Shown here piece after piece: positions 44,529 to 53,832 of a stretch of DNA of 64,000 bases. A program made the position numbers and the translations under genes. Position 1 is the first letter of the stretch; each line of letters starts with the position of its first letter. The DNA is from Schinkia azotoformans LMG 9581 (GTDB lineage Bacteria; Bacillota; Bacilli; Bacillales; Bacillaceae_J): the NCBI RefSeq assembly GCF_000307855.1, contig NZ_AJLR01000038.1:1-64000 (forward strand), written 5' to 3'. The notes beneath the pieces are model-generated. The model saw only the letters and a program-made list of their open reading frames with translations. It was not told the DNA's origin and did not search any database.

Positions 44529-44557
44529 TGAGACGGAGTTCCCGACCCTGTGTCCCA
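44529..44557. repeat. intergenic repeat (GGTCGGG family)
   Basis: GAGACGGAGTTCCCGACCCT followed by GTGTCCCAC, a single reverse-direction unit 5 bp from the stop codon of the surface-layer gene. GAGACGGAG also occurs once more just before it. Confidence 0.7.
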
Positions 44558-44561
44558 CATT

Positions 44562-47549
44562 TTACGGTTTTGACCTGCTGCTTTTTTCTTCATTAATACG
44601 GACGTTGATGTTATTGATGATATTGTCGTTATCATCAGAGATCGCTGCTTTTTGTTTGACGTATTCGCCAACTAGGTCTCGAGCACGGTTTCCGTTTAAT
44701 TTTACAACTAAAGAAATTTTGTCATTGTTTTCGACAACAGCTGACTCTACTTCATAATCTTTGCCGTCGCCAATTACAAATGACAGCCTTGTTAATGTGT
44801 TTTTATCGATATCGTCGGTAAATTCGAGACTGACGATTGCTCTTGATGAGTCGTTTGTCACCGGTTGAACATAAACGAGCTCTGTTCCACGATACGTATC
44901 AATTTTTGGTGCAATGCCGTCTTGAACTCGAAGGTTATTGATCTTGATCGTTTGACCGTAGCGCGTTTTCGTTTTAACGTTGCTGTCCGTTACCACATAC
45001 ACGTATTTTTTGTCATATCTTCCGTCAGCATCTAATTTATCATCAAGTTTAATGGTAATCACGGATTTTCCGCCAACCGTATTCATTGACATCTTGGAAT
45101 CCAATTTCTCGTTCGAGTCGAACTTGCCATCACTATCTCGATCCCAGAAAACGATAAAGTCGTCATCATCAAAATTGGTTAGTTCTTCATCAAATGTTAG
45201 CTTAATTATTTTGTCATCGATAGCTTTTGCGGTCACCTGATTCGTGCTGAATTCCCCCTGAACACTAAGCTTAATTTTGTTAACGATGCTTTGAGTGCGA
45301 TTGTCATCCTCATCAGCAAGACGGCCTACAACGAGCTCAACATCATCCAAATCATCATCGTCAACGGCCTCCACTAGGTCCCAGAAAAAGTCATCCCAAA
45401 CTCCTGCAAGCTTGCCAGTTTTTTCAATCAAAATTTCTGCTTTTTTTCCATTATCAAAGGCCTTAAATGTTACGTTAAAACCATCTATCCTATGCAAATC
45501 ATCTAATAAAGCTATTGTTTTGTTTACTTTTAGCTCATAAAGATCCAATTGATTAATAGAATAGCTGCCGGATGTGGACATTTTCTTTCCGTAATCTATG
45601 ATTATTCGCACAGATTCTTCATCATCATTCGTAATCATTTTTGCGGTAAAATCGCCTGGCGGCTTTTCGCTGCTTGTTGTAAAGCTGTACTCAAACTCAT
45701 CGGACACGTTGCCAACTAAGTCTTTTATTTTATCAGCCTGAAGTGTGAACTGTTGCTTCGGAAGTTCCCCGTAATATCGATCAATTGTAAATGTTGCGAT
45801 TTTATCATTTGTCGAACTGTTTTCAAATCTGATATCTTTTATTTTGATTGTTGTACCCTTGCCGTCCTTAAGCTTGTAGTTGTCAATATCGTCGGCAATA
45901 TCCTTTTTCACAGATTCAGAGAATGTCACCTTCATTTTGATATTTTTACTGTCAGCGACGGTGCTGTCAACAAACTCCACACTTTCAATAGTTGGAGGCG
46001 TTTTGTCTTCGGCAACTTGGATGGCCTTTGTTGCTTTCGTATTTTGATTGCCCCACAGGTCTTCAACTGCTCCATTTTCTAAAATAATATCGGTTGATTT
46101 AGTAATCATGTGATTAGAATCGAACGTCAGTACAAGCTCATTCCCATTTTGGACAACTGCCTTGCTTGGGTAATGTGCACTCGATGTGTGATACAAGTAG
46201 CCGCGGTAACGCAATTTTATATATCTATCAAAAACAAGAGTGGCCTGATTCGGCTGTACGTTTTTGACCTCAATAAGCTGCGGAGCCGTCTTTTCATACT
46301 TCATTGTAAAATCAAAGCTTGAAGTTCTTAGCTCGTTGCCTGCATAATCATGGAGCCAGTCTGTATCCAAAAACTCAAGTTCAAACTCACCTTCACGAAG
46401 ATTGGATTCGAGCTCAATATGAAGGGCCTGTCCAAATTCCTCGACCGTCGCCTTTTCAATAGAGTATCTGTAATCATTGAGTTCAAGCGTTTTTTCGATA
46501 TCTTTTTTGGTAAGGGTCTTGCCATTTTCAACCCCAAAATCTAACGGCTCGGAAAAATAAATCACATAAGAGTTTTTGCCAGTAGGCTTAATGCTTGTGA
46601 CGGTCGGCTTTTCTCTGTCACTAAAGTTGAGGCGGAAGTTCTCCACTTCTCCAGTGATGGCAGAGTCAACAACAAGCTTTGCACTTCCGTCCTTTAGAGC
46701 TTTTTCAAGCGTTAGTGTAATTTCTTTTTGGTTCAGCTGAATGTTAGCAACTTTAATCTTGTTGCCGTTGCTATCTTCTATTTTATAAAGTTCCTGATTT
46801 GTAACCTGCTGTGTATTATAGCCTGCGTGGTTTGCTGTGATTTTGACTTGCTTTAAGTTAATGGCTTTTGCTTCTTCAAACTTTAGCGGCGTTGTTTTTT
46901 CCACCTCGTCTGTTCTGCTCGGACTGGTCATCGCACGCTTCATAAAAATGGCAAACTGGGCGCGTGTTACCCCACTTTTCGGAGCGTATGAACCATCTGT
47001 ATTACCTTGAACAATTTCGTTTTGGTACAAGGTTTTTACATTGGAAAGATGTTCAGTTGCAATTTTGTCAATGTCCGTGAACGGTACACTCGTGCTATTT
47101 TTTTCCTTAAATTGAAAAGCATTCACTAGCCAGCTCGCCATAACCTCACGTGTAAGCGGGGCTGATGGGTAAAAATAGGATGTATCATCATCGTTAATTC
47201 CCTCATTTATAAAGGCAGCAAGGTCAGCAGCACTCCAGCTTGATTGGTTAATATCTTTATATTTTTCTAGAATACTAGTGCTGTTGGTCGGCTTATCGAG
47301 CTTAAGGGCACGAACAAACATCGCCGCAGCCTCTTCGCGACTAAGCGATTTGTTCGGTTGATAAGTCCCATCCGAATACCCAGTTATAATCCCCTCCTGC
47401 ACAAGCCATTGAACATCATTATAATAATAAGCATTCGTGCTAACGTCTTTAAATTGAACGGTTTCAGCCTGAGTGATTGTGGGCACACTTGCGCTCGCAA
47501 CGACAGCAACCGCAATCGTACTAGGTAATAGTTTACGAGATTTCTTCAT
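44562..47549 (-). CDS. S-layer-type surface protein with three SLH domains
   Basis: A 995-residue secreted structural protein. A signal peptide (about 1-28) precedes three SLH repeats (about 30-215; FKDVSTNAYYYNDVQWLV, GYSDGTYQPNKSLSREEAAA, QGNTDGSYAPKSGVTRAQF). About 760 residues of Ig-like/bacterial adhesin-type beta domains follow, including TPPTIESVEFVDS and KPTVTSIKPTGKNSYVIYFS modules. An Asp-rich stretch (DRDSDGKFDSNEK) looks like a calcium-binding loop. The ATG follows GGAGGTTTACAT. The gene is divergent from secA2. The architecture is that of a main S-layer protein, but abundance cannot be judged from sequence. Confidence 0.85.
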   Translation of the reverse strand: MKKSRKLLPSTIAVAVVASASVPTITQAETVQFKDVSTNAYYYNDVQWLVQEGIITGYSDGTYQPNKSLSREEAAAMFVRALKLDKPTNSTSILEKYKDINQSSWSAADLAAFINEGINDDDTSYFYPSAPLTREVMASWLVNAFQFKEKNSTSVPFTDIDKIATEHLSNVKTLYQNEIVQGNTDGSYAPKSGVTRAQFAIFMKRAMTSPSRTDEVEKTTPLKFEEAKAINLKQVKITANHAGYNTQQVTNQELYKIEDSNGNKIKVANIQLNQKEITLTLEKALKDGSAKLVVDSAITGEVENFRLNFSDREKPTVTSIKPTGKNSYVIYFSEPLDFGVENGKTLTKKDIEKTLELNDYRYSIEKATVEEFGQALHIELESNLREGEFELEFLDTDWLHDYAGNELRTSSFDFTMKYEKTAPQLIEVKNVQPNQATLVFDRYIKLRYRGYLYHTSSAHYPSKAVVQNGNELVLTFDSNHMITKSTDIILENGAVEDLWGNQNTKATKAIQVAEDKTPPTIESVEFVDSTVADSKNIKMKVTFSESVKKDIADDIDNYKLKDGKGTTIKIKDIRFENSSTNDKIATFTIDRYYGELPKQQFTLQADKIKDLVGNVSDEFEYSFTTSSEKPPGDFTAKMITNDDEESVRIIIDYGKKMSTSGSYSINQLDLYELKVNKTIALLDDLHRIDGFNVTFKAFDNGKKAEILIEKTGKLAGVWDDFFWDLVEAVDDDDLDDVELVVGRLADEDDNRTQSIVNKIKLSVQGEFSTNQVTAKAIDDKIIKLTFDEELTNFDDDDFIVFWDRDSDGKFDSNEKLDSKMSMNTVGGKSVITIKLDDKLDADGRYDKKYVYVVTDSNVKTKTRYGQTIKINNLRVQDGIAPKIDTYRGTELVYVQPVTNDSSRAIVSLEFTDDIDKNTLTRLSFVIGDGKDYEVESAVVENNDKISLVVKLNGNRARDLVGEYVKQKAAISDDNDNIINNINVRINEEKSSRSKP

Positions 47550-48074
47550 ATGTAAACCTCCATAATAATTATTTTTGGTTAGTCTGGATGTGGTTGATTC
47601 TAGATGTATTATTGTTGGATAATTTGCATTTTAGGTGGAAGCCCTGTTTAAATTCGATTATTTTTTCATTATTATTGTCGTTAAATGCTAGGAATAAGTT
47701 TCAAGAAAATGTAGGGTTTTCCAACTTTAGCTTACAATACTTGCATATTATGGCGCAAGGATTACATGGAATGTTGGAGGCTTATTGTGGTGTTGGGGAA
47801 CATATGTGGGACAGAGTTCCCGACCCTGTGGCCCTGTCAGTTCCCGACCCAACGGCCGGTGCGATAGGGGGACAGGCACCATGAATCGACATTAAATGGT
47901 ACAAAGATGTTTTTCTTGTTGTTCTTTGTTATACTATAGGGTAGGATTTTTACTGTAAAATTTACAAAATGAAAATCCGCAAAGTTTTTACATAACCAAT
48001 TTATTCATAAATTCAGGCAGTTTTTGTCATAATGAATACATACGACGCTTTTAATTGTAAAAGGAGAGAACGGC
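47550..48074. other. divergent control region between the S-layer gene and secA2
   Basis: No gene is seen. The region must hold promoters for both the leftward S-layer gene and rightward secA2; TATACTATA near 47931-47939 is a candidate -10 for secA2. 47806-47880 holds repeats of both dispersed families next to each other. The remaining AT-rich sequence shows no further support. Confidence 0.45.
47806..47880. repeat. cluster of both dispersed repeat families
   Basis: GTGGGACAGAGTTCCCGACC and the following CTGTGGCCC form one unit. A second core, CAGTTCCCGACCC, follows after a few bases, then GGGGGACAGGCACC of the other family. This is the only place where the two families touch. Confidence 0.7.
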
Positions 48075-50489
48075 ATGCTGAATGCAATCAAAAAAATCAT
48101 CGGTGATGATCAACAACGTAAGTTAAAAAGGTATTATAAGATTGTTGATGAAATCAACAGTTTAGAGCCCGAGATTGAGAAGCTTTCTGATGAGGAGCTT
48201 AAGGGGAAAACTGCACAATTTAAGGAAGAGCTTGCGAATGGGAAGACGGTTTTTGACATTCAAGCTGAGGCGTTTGCAGTGGTCCGGGAAGCGGCAAAGC
48301 GTGTTCTTGGGATGCGCCATTTTGATGTTCAGTTGATTGGCGGGCTTGTTCTTACTGGCGGCAACATTGCCGAGATGGCTACTGGTGAAGGGAAAACATT
48401 GGTTGGTTCGCTACCTGCCTACCTGCGTGCTCTTGAAGGAAAAGGTGTACATATTATTACGGTTAATGATTACTTAGCGAAACGTGACCGTGATCTAATC
48501 GGAAAAATTCATGAGTTCCTTGGGCTCACAGTTGGCCTGAATGTTCCAATGATGGAGCCAGAGCAAAAGAAAGCGGCTTACGAAGCGGATATTACCTACG
48601 GTATTGGGACTGAATTTGGATTTGACTTTTTGCGTGACAATATGGTGCAGGATGTAAGCCAGCGCGTTCAACGTCCGTATCATTATGCGATTATTGACGA
48701 AATTGACAGCGTTCTTATTGACGAAGCAAAAACGCCGCTGATTATCGCCGGAAAAATGGAGGCTGCGGCCAATCTTCATCAAATTTGTGCACGTCTAGCA
48801 AAGCGGTTTGAACGTGATGTTGATTACACTTTTGATGATGAAACAAAAGCAACAAGCCTGACTGAGGAAGGTATTAATAAGGTTGAACGTGCTTTTGGTG
48901 TTGATAATCTATATGATTTGGAACATCAAACATTATATCACTATGCCATCCAAGCACTCAGGGCACATGTTATGTTCAAACGTGACGTTGATTATATTGT
49001 TCAAGACGGTAAGGTTATGCTTGTTGATATGTTCACAGGCCGGATCATGGAAGGTCGTACCCTTAGCGATGGCTTACATCAGGCGATTGAGGCAAAAGAA
49101 GGTCTTGAAATCACGGAGGAAAATAAATCTCAAGCCTCTGTTACAATTCAAAACTATTTTCGGATGTACCCAATCCTTTCGGGAATGACAGGTACGGCGA
49201 AAACGGAGGAAAAAGAATTCAGCAACACGTACAATATGGAAGTTGTTCCTATTCCAACGAATAAACCTATTCAACGTGTTGACATGTTAGAGCGTGTATA
49301 CGCAACTAAGCATGACAAATATGTAGCGATGGCAAATGAAATTAAAGAGCGTCATGAAAAAGGACAGCCGATCCTGGTTGGGACAACATCCATTATCCAA
49401 TCAGAAAAAATTGGAGAATACCTAAAAAAAGAAAACTTGCCTTGTGAGATTCTAAATGCAAAAACAGTTGAGCAAGAGGTGAGTATTATTTCCCTAGCCG
49501 GTCAAAAAGGCCACATTACGATTGCCACAAATATGGCCGGTCGTGGTACTGATATCCTGTTGGGTGAAGGCGTTGCAGAACTTGGAGGCTTACACATTCT
49601 TGGTACGGAAAAACATGAAAGCCGCCGCATTGATAACCAGCTGCGCGGTCGTGCTGGACGTCAAGGTGACCCAGGGTCTTCGCAATTTTTCATCTCGATT
49701 GAGGATGAATTATTCCGTCGCTTTTCTCATGAGGAAATTGAAAAATTACAGCAAAAGCTGCAAACGGACGAAACAGGGCTTATTTTAAATAAAAATATTC
49801 ATGAATTAGTTGAACGCACCCAACGTATTTGTGAAGGTAGTAACTACGCCATACGTGAATACAACTTAAAACTGGATGACATCGTCAACGACCAACGTAA
49901 GGCTATCTACAACCTGCGTGACAATGCTCTTATTAATGAAGATGTTCTATCACTTATTTTGGAAATGATCCCACGATACAGCCACTACCTTGTTGACAAA
50001 TATTGTTCGAAAGAGCTTGAACCTGAAGAATGGCCATTAGATCGACTTGTTAATGAATTAAATCAACTGATTGTTGGGCAAAAAATTCAGCTTCCAGTAG
50101 AAGTCAATGAAGTAGATGAGGTTCATGGTGCAGTCGCTCAAGCGATTGAACCGTATTTAGAAAATCTTGAAAAATTGAAGGACAATACGAATCTTCAACA
50201 GGTTTTAAGACGTGTCCTTGTAGCGGTCATCGATAAACATTGGGTTAATCATTTAGAGAGCATGACACGGATTAAAGAAGGCATTGGGTTGCGCCATTAC
50301 CAGCAAGAAGACCCACTTCGCCTTTACCAAAATGAAGGTCTTGAAGTTTTCCACCACACATTCTCTTTAATCGACCATGATTCAAGTGTCCAGCTGGCTC
50401 GCATCGCAGCCCCATTACTTGAACAGCTTGCAGAAGAGGAAGCAGCTGAGCAGGATGGAAAAGGCGAGGAAGAGCTAGATGCTGAGTAG
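48075..50489 (+). CDS. secA2: accessory preprotein translocase ATPase SecA2
   Basis: An 804-residue SecA paralogue driving export of a subset of proteins. DEAD-motor features are MATGEGKTLVGSLP (Walker A), AIIDEIDSVLIDEAKTPLI, AGRGTDILLGEGVAELGG and NQLRGRAGRQGDPGSSQFF. It lacks the C-terminal zinc-binding SEC-C tail of the housekeeping SecA and ends in an acidic EEELDAE run. Its position beside the S-layer gene and upstream of slaP matches B. anthracis, where SecA2 exports S-layer proteins. The ATG follows AAGGAGAG. Confidence 0.94.
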   Translation: MLNAIKKIIGDDQQRKLKRYYKIVDEINSLEPEIEKLSDEELKGKTAQFKEELANGKTVFDIQAEAFAVVREAAKRVLGMRHFDVQLIGGLVLTGGNIAEMATGEGKTLVGSLPAYLRALEGKGVHIITVNDYLAKRDRDLIGKIHEFLGLTVGLNVPMMEPEQKKAAYEADITYGIGTEFGFDFLRDNMVQDVSQRVQRPYHYAIIDEIDSVLIDEAKTPLIIAGKMEAAANLHQICARLAKRFERDVDYTFDDETKATSLTEEGINKVERAFGVDNLYDLEHQTLYHYAIQALRAHVMFKRDVDYIVQDGKVMLVDMFTGRIMEGRTLSDGLHQAIEAKEGLEITEENKSQASVTIQNYFRMYPILSGMTGTAKTEEKEFSNTYNMEVVPIPTNKPIQRVDMLERVYATKHDKYVAMANEIKERHEKGQPILVGTTSIIQSEKIGEYLKKENLPCEILNAKTVEQEVSIISLAGQKGHITIATNMAGRGTDILLGEGVAELGGLHILGTEKHESRRIDNQLRGRAGRQGDPGSSQFFISIEDELFRRFSHEEIEKLQQKLQTDETGLILNKNIHELVERTQRICEGSNYAIREYNLKLDDIVNDQRKAIYNLRDNALINEDVLSLILEMIPRYSHYLVDKYCSKELEPEEWPLDRLVNELNQLIVGQKIQLPVEVNEVDEVHGAVAQAIEPYLENLEKLKDNTNLQQVLRRVLVAVIDKHWVNHLESMTRIKEGIGLRHYQQEDPLRLYQNEGLEVFHHTFSLIDHDSSVQLARIAAPLLEQLAEEEAAEQDGKGEEELDAE

Positions 50490-50554
50490 GGTTGAATTTA
50501 TGGTAACAAAAAGTTATTAGCTTGCTCGAAAATTGGTTTAGAGTGGGTGCGGGG

Positions 50555-50665
50555 TTTCGGGAACGTTCAACTGGCGATCGTAACCGAGTGGCTGGCTTGC
50601 ACTGGGTTTTGGGAACGTTCGTGTGGTGAACGAGTGGCAAACTTTTGTTTTCGGAACGACGAATG
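50555..50665. repeat. short tandem repeat, 52-bp period
   Basis: GGTTTCGGGAACGTTC at 50553 recurs as GGTTTTGGGAACGTTC exactly 52 bp later, and as GTTTTCGGAACGACG about 42 bp after that. CGAGTGGC recurs within the first two units. It fills the gap between secA2 and slaP. Confidence 0.65.
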
Positions 50666-50764
50666 CCCTTTTTGCACGATGTAGGAATGTTAGAGGCTTC
50701 GGGAAAAAACAGATGGGATAGCCACTTTTAAATTAGAAAAAACTGAAACGGGAGGATTTTTACC

Positions 50765-51691
50765 ATGTTATCGTTTTTTAAAAGAAAAAAAACAAATGAT
50801 GAGGATATAAAAAGTACGGGTAGCGAGAATGCTGTGTCAGCGAAAGATTTATTGAATTTGGAAGGCGTGGAGTCAGAGGGCGACCCGGAGGAAGAGGTTT
50901 ATACGGAGCTTTCGATTCACCCGGACTGGAATATTCCGCAGGAGCAGGAGTATGTTTTTCGCTTTTTGAATAATGAGTTAAGTCCGCTAAAAGCTGATGA
51001 GATTTCCTTGAGTGGGATTGAGATTGTGAAGAATGAACGGCAAGTGGTTTGTTCGGCGTTCGTTCGCAGCAGTATTAATCAAACGATTGAGATTGGGACG
51101 ACAACCCTGTTGTTGATTGGAGAGAATGAGGTTTACGGGCGCAAGGAGTTTGATTTGACGAAGGTGGGGCATATTCCGCCGCGCAGCAGCCGTCCATTTC
51201 AGTTTGTGTTTGAGCAGAAGGATCTTTATAAGCCGATTTCAGCCATTGAAACGGAGATTTGGGGGCTGGCTTTCCAGTTGCAGAGTGAGAACCAGGATCA
51301 TACATTAGATCTTGCGGAGAGTTGGGAAAAGACGTTGGCCGATGAGGACAAAGAGAAGCTGAGAAATATGCTTGGGTCCATCACTCCGCCAAAGCCAGGC
51401 GAAATTCAGTTGGTCGGCATCCAGTCGAAATTTATGGATAATGGAAAATTGCAGGTTTCGATTTTGATTCAGAATGGCTCGCAGCAAAATATTAAGTTAC
51501 AGCAACTGCCGTTGGTGGTTGAGGATGCAAGCGGTGAAGTAGTGGCGCAGGGCGGGTTTGTATTGGAGGACCTTGAGATTAAGGCGAACACAAGCAAGCC
51601 GTGGAATTTCGTCTTCCCTACTTCGCTATTGACGAAGGATCCAAGTGAGATTGATTTATCGCAGTGGAGAGCTTATCCGCCACAGGAGTAG
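50765..51691 (+). CDS. slaP: accessory Sec system S-layer assembly protein SlaP
   Basis: A 308-residue soluble protein. The N-terminus (MLSFFKRKKTNDEDIKS) is basic without a signal peptide. The body contains two related beta-rich halves (about 55-165 and 200-305), each with FQFVFEQKDLYKPIS / WNFVFPTSLLTKDPSEIDLS-like ends, suggesting an internal duplication. By size, features and place after secA2 it matches SlaP of B. anthracis, needed with SecA2 for S-layer protein secretion. slaQ is not seen nearby. The ATG follows GGGAGG. Base use is richer in G than the neighbours. Confidence 0.82.
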   Translation: MLSFFKRKKTNDEDIKSTGSENAVSAKDLLNLEGVESEGDPEEEVYTELSIHPDWNIPQEQEYVFRFLNNELSPLKADEISLSGIEIVKNERQVVCSAFVRSSINQTIEIGTTTLLLIGENEVYGRKEFDLTKVGHIPPRSSRPFQFVFEQKDLYKPISAIETEIWGLAFQLQSENQDHTLDLAESWEKTLADEDKEKLRNMLGSITPPKPGEIQLVGIQSKFMDNGKLQVSILIQNGSQQNIKLQQLPLVVEDASGEVVAQGGFVLEDLEIKANTSKPWNFVFPTSLLTKDPSEIDLSQWRAYPPQE

Positions 51692-51737
51692 GGTGTGGAA
51701 TGGCACCAACTGGTGGGTGGGGGCTCGTCCCACTATA

Positions 51738-51893
51738 GTTCGGACTCGATAGCCTTGGTTTTCATCAATGCTGTCTGAAGGCGGCCCGGGTTCGGACTCT
51801 ATGGCCTTTATTTTCACGAACACTGTCCGAAGGCGGCACAAGTTCGGACTGTACGGCCTTGGATTTCATCAATCCAGTACGAAGTTGACTCTG
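51738..51893. repeat. three tandem 52-bp hairpin units
   Basis: GTTCGGACT begins units at 51738, 51790 and 51842. Each unit holds TTCGGAC and a nearly complementary GTCCGAA, GTCTGAA or GTACGAA further on, able to form a hairpin. It sits between slaP and the DUF4127 gene and is read through by a longer, unlikely frame of the latter. Confidence 0.8.
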
Positions 51894-51938
51894 GTTTACA
51901 TTACTACAAAAAGTAAAGAAGGATATAAGGATGATTTA

Positions 51939-53726
51939 ATGAAAATTAATCATATTGCTAGTCTCGTAAATTTTATATTAATTAATTTAATAGTGTTATT
52001 GGGTTTGCAATTCCAAACGCAGGTTGGTTATGCTGAGACGAATGCAACCTCAGATAACGCAAAAGCACAAAAACAAGACAATGCACAGGCACAAAACCAA
52101 ACGGAAACAAAACCACAACCGCGCCTGCTCGTGGTCCCGTTAGACAATCGTCCGGCAAATACATATTATCCCAAGAAAGTTGGGCAAGCCGGTGGCGTTG
52201 AGGTTATTCTTCCACCACAAAGCCTGATTAATCATCAAACTGCGTCTGATACGCTTGATCAGCTTTCAGCTTGGATTTTAGAAAATAGCGATAATGTGGA
52301 TGGCTTTATTATTTCTGCGGATATGCTTACTGATGGCGGGCTAGTTGATTCGCGGACAAGTAAGCAAACGACCGATGGTGCCCTTCAGCAACTTCAAATT
52401 ATTAAAGCACTGAAGGAAAAATACCCAACCAAGCCACTGTATGTATATGATACGATTCAACGTTTGGCGCCTACGGTTCTGAAGGATGGGAATCTTGAGA
52501 AATACAATCTTATCCGCGACTGGGCGATTACTTATGACGAGGTAAAAAATTTAAATAAAACCGGCCAGACAACCAAGTTGATTCAGCTGGAAACGAAAAT
52601 TGGCAGCAACTTAATTGATGAGTATAAGCAGATTCGTGCCCGAAATAACACCATAAATGCAACACTAATTGATTGGACGAAGCAGGGTTACATCGACTAC
52701 CTTGTTCTGGGGCAAGATGATGCCAACCAAACCGGCCTCCACCGTGAGGAACATGAGAATTTGATTCAAAAAATCAATTCTTCCAACATCCAACACAAGG
52801 TGAGCGTATTTGATGGGGCAGACGAAGTTGATGTTATTCTAGTATCACGTTTTCTTTCTACTCTTAAAAACTATCAAACTAGTTTTAAAATCCACTATCT
52901 AGGGGTAAGTGGTACGGAGTGGATTTCACCTTTTGACCATTATACGCTGCAAACAAATATTGCCAAACACGTGATTGCTGCAGGCGGAATCATTGCTTCC
53001 CCTTCTCAGCAGGCTAACATTGAGGTATATGTGAACACACCTAATACTCTTGCAAAAAACAACGACGCAATGCAGAATCTTTTATCTACCAACATTGAAA
53101 AAAATGATGAGGCAACAGTATCAATAAACGATGAGGTATCACAAGCTGTTGCTGAGATCAAACGTCAGATTGCAAACGGGAAACATGTTGTTTTTATAGA
53201 TGTTGAAAAAGTAAATCAGGCTAACCAAGCGTACGGGGATGCCGTCATTAATGATATTGGCATAACAAATTTATTATCGTACAGTGCCTTTAACACGGCA
53301 GGAAATGCAATTGGAACAGCCATTGGTCATGCAAATTCAAGATTTTTATATTTAGAAAAAGGGCCACAAACGCCTGACATCGACGAACGTGCTGCCAAAG
53401 GTCATATTGAATTTTTATTAAATTCAATTTCATCCGATCATATCTACCGCAATAAAGTGGCACCTAAAACCGAGTGGTATGTCCGTTATATTGGCGGCAA
53501 TGCTTGGGACATTGGACCGATGAAGAAATCAGTTTTATTTTTTACAAATGAGCAATTTAATAAAGAATTTGATTTGCTTCATGCAAAGGTCAAGGGCTCT
53601 AAAGTATTATTAAGCAAAAAAACAGGAAGTACTGCGGAAATCGAGAATTTTTCCATTCAAAAAATTGACATGCCATGGAATCGTCTTTTTGAGATTGAAT
53701 TTGATTTTGGAGTGAATTTGAAGTGA
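51939..53726 (+). CDS. DUF4127 family exported protein
   Basis: A 595-residue predicted secreted protein. A signal peptide (about 1-32) and a Gln/Lys/Asn-rich linker precede the DUF4127 domain, with LLVVPLDNRPANTYYPKKVG, DGFIISADMLTDGGLVDSR, LVLGQDDANQTGLHREE and FLSTLKNYQTSFKIHYLGVS. The Asp-rich motifs suggest a metal-dependent enzyme fold, but the family has no known reaction. The ATG at 51939 follows AAGGATG; an upstream frame reads through the repeat array and lacks a signal. The stop codon TGA is already inside a GGTCGGG repeat. Location after secA2-slaP suggests an S-layer-linked role. Confidence 0.8.
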   Translation: MKINHIASLVNFILINLIVLLGLQFQTQVGYAETNATSDNAKAQKQDNAQAQNQTETKPQPRLLVVPLDNRPANTYYPKKVGQAGGVEVILPPQSLINHQTASDTLDQLSAWILENSDNVDGFIISADMLTDGGLVDSRTSKQTTDGALQQLQIIKALKEKYPTKPLYVYDTIQRLAPTVLKDGNLEKYNLIRDWAITYDEVKNLNKTGQTTKLIQLETKIGSNLIDEYKQIRARNNTINATLIDWTKQGYIDYLVLGQDDANQTGLHREEHENLIQKINSSNIQHKVSVFDGADEVDVILVSRFLSTLKNYQTSFKIHYLGVSGTEWISPFDHYTLQTNIAKHVIAAGGIIASPSQQANIEVYVNTPNTLAKNNDAMQNLLSTNIEKNDEATVSINDEVSQAVAEIKRQIANGKHVVFIDVEKVNQANQAYGDAVINDIGITNLLSYSAFNTAGNAIGTAIGHANSRFLYLEKGPQTPDIDERAAKGHIEFLLNSISSDHIYRNKVAPKTEWYVRYIGGNAWDIGPMKKSVLFFTNEQFNKEFDLLHAKVKGSKVLLSKKTGSTAEIENFSIQKIDMPWNRLFEIEFDFGVNLK

Positions 53727-53769
53727 GACAGAGGGTCGGGAACTCTGTCCCATTGGGAACTCTGTCCCA
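53724..53769. repeat. intergenic repeat (GGTCGGG family) abutting a stop codon
   Basis: GAGACAGAG, GGTCGGGAA and CTCTGTCCC form a stem-loop that starts inside the stop codon of the DUF4127 gene. A second right arm, GGGAACTCTGTCCCA, follows after 2 bp. Confidence 0.88.
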
Positions 53770-53783
53770 TTCCATTCCATACA

Positions 53784-53818
53784 AAAATGCAGGGGAAGGA
53801 TCCTCTGCATTTATTTTA
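53784..53818. terminator. bidirectional terminator between convergent genes
   Basis: AAATGCAGGGGA and TCCTCTGCATTT pair around a short loop, with T-rich sequence on both sides. Confidence 0.8.
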
Positions 53819-53832
53819 TATTCATTTTAAAC

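Noticed and set aside
47588-47884. 98-codon frame upstream of secA2
   Set aside because: Half of it is translated dispersed repeats; no start signal and no protein-like features.
51768-51938. Longer start of the DUF4127 gene
   Set aside because: The extension is a translated 52-bp tandem array, and a signal peptide with ribosome binding site begins at 51939.
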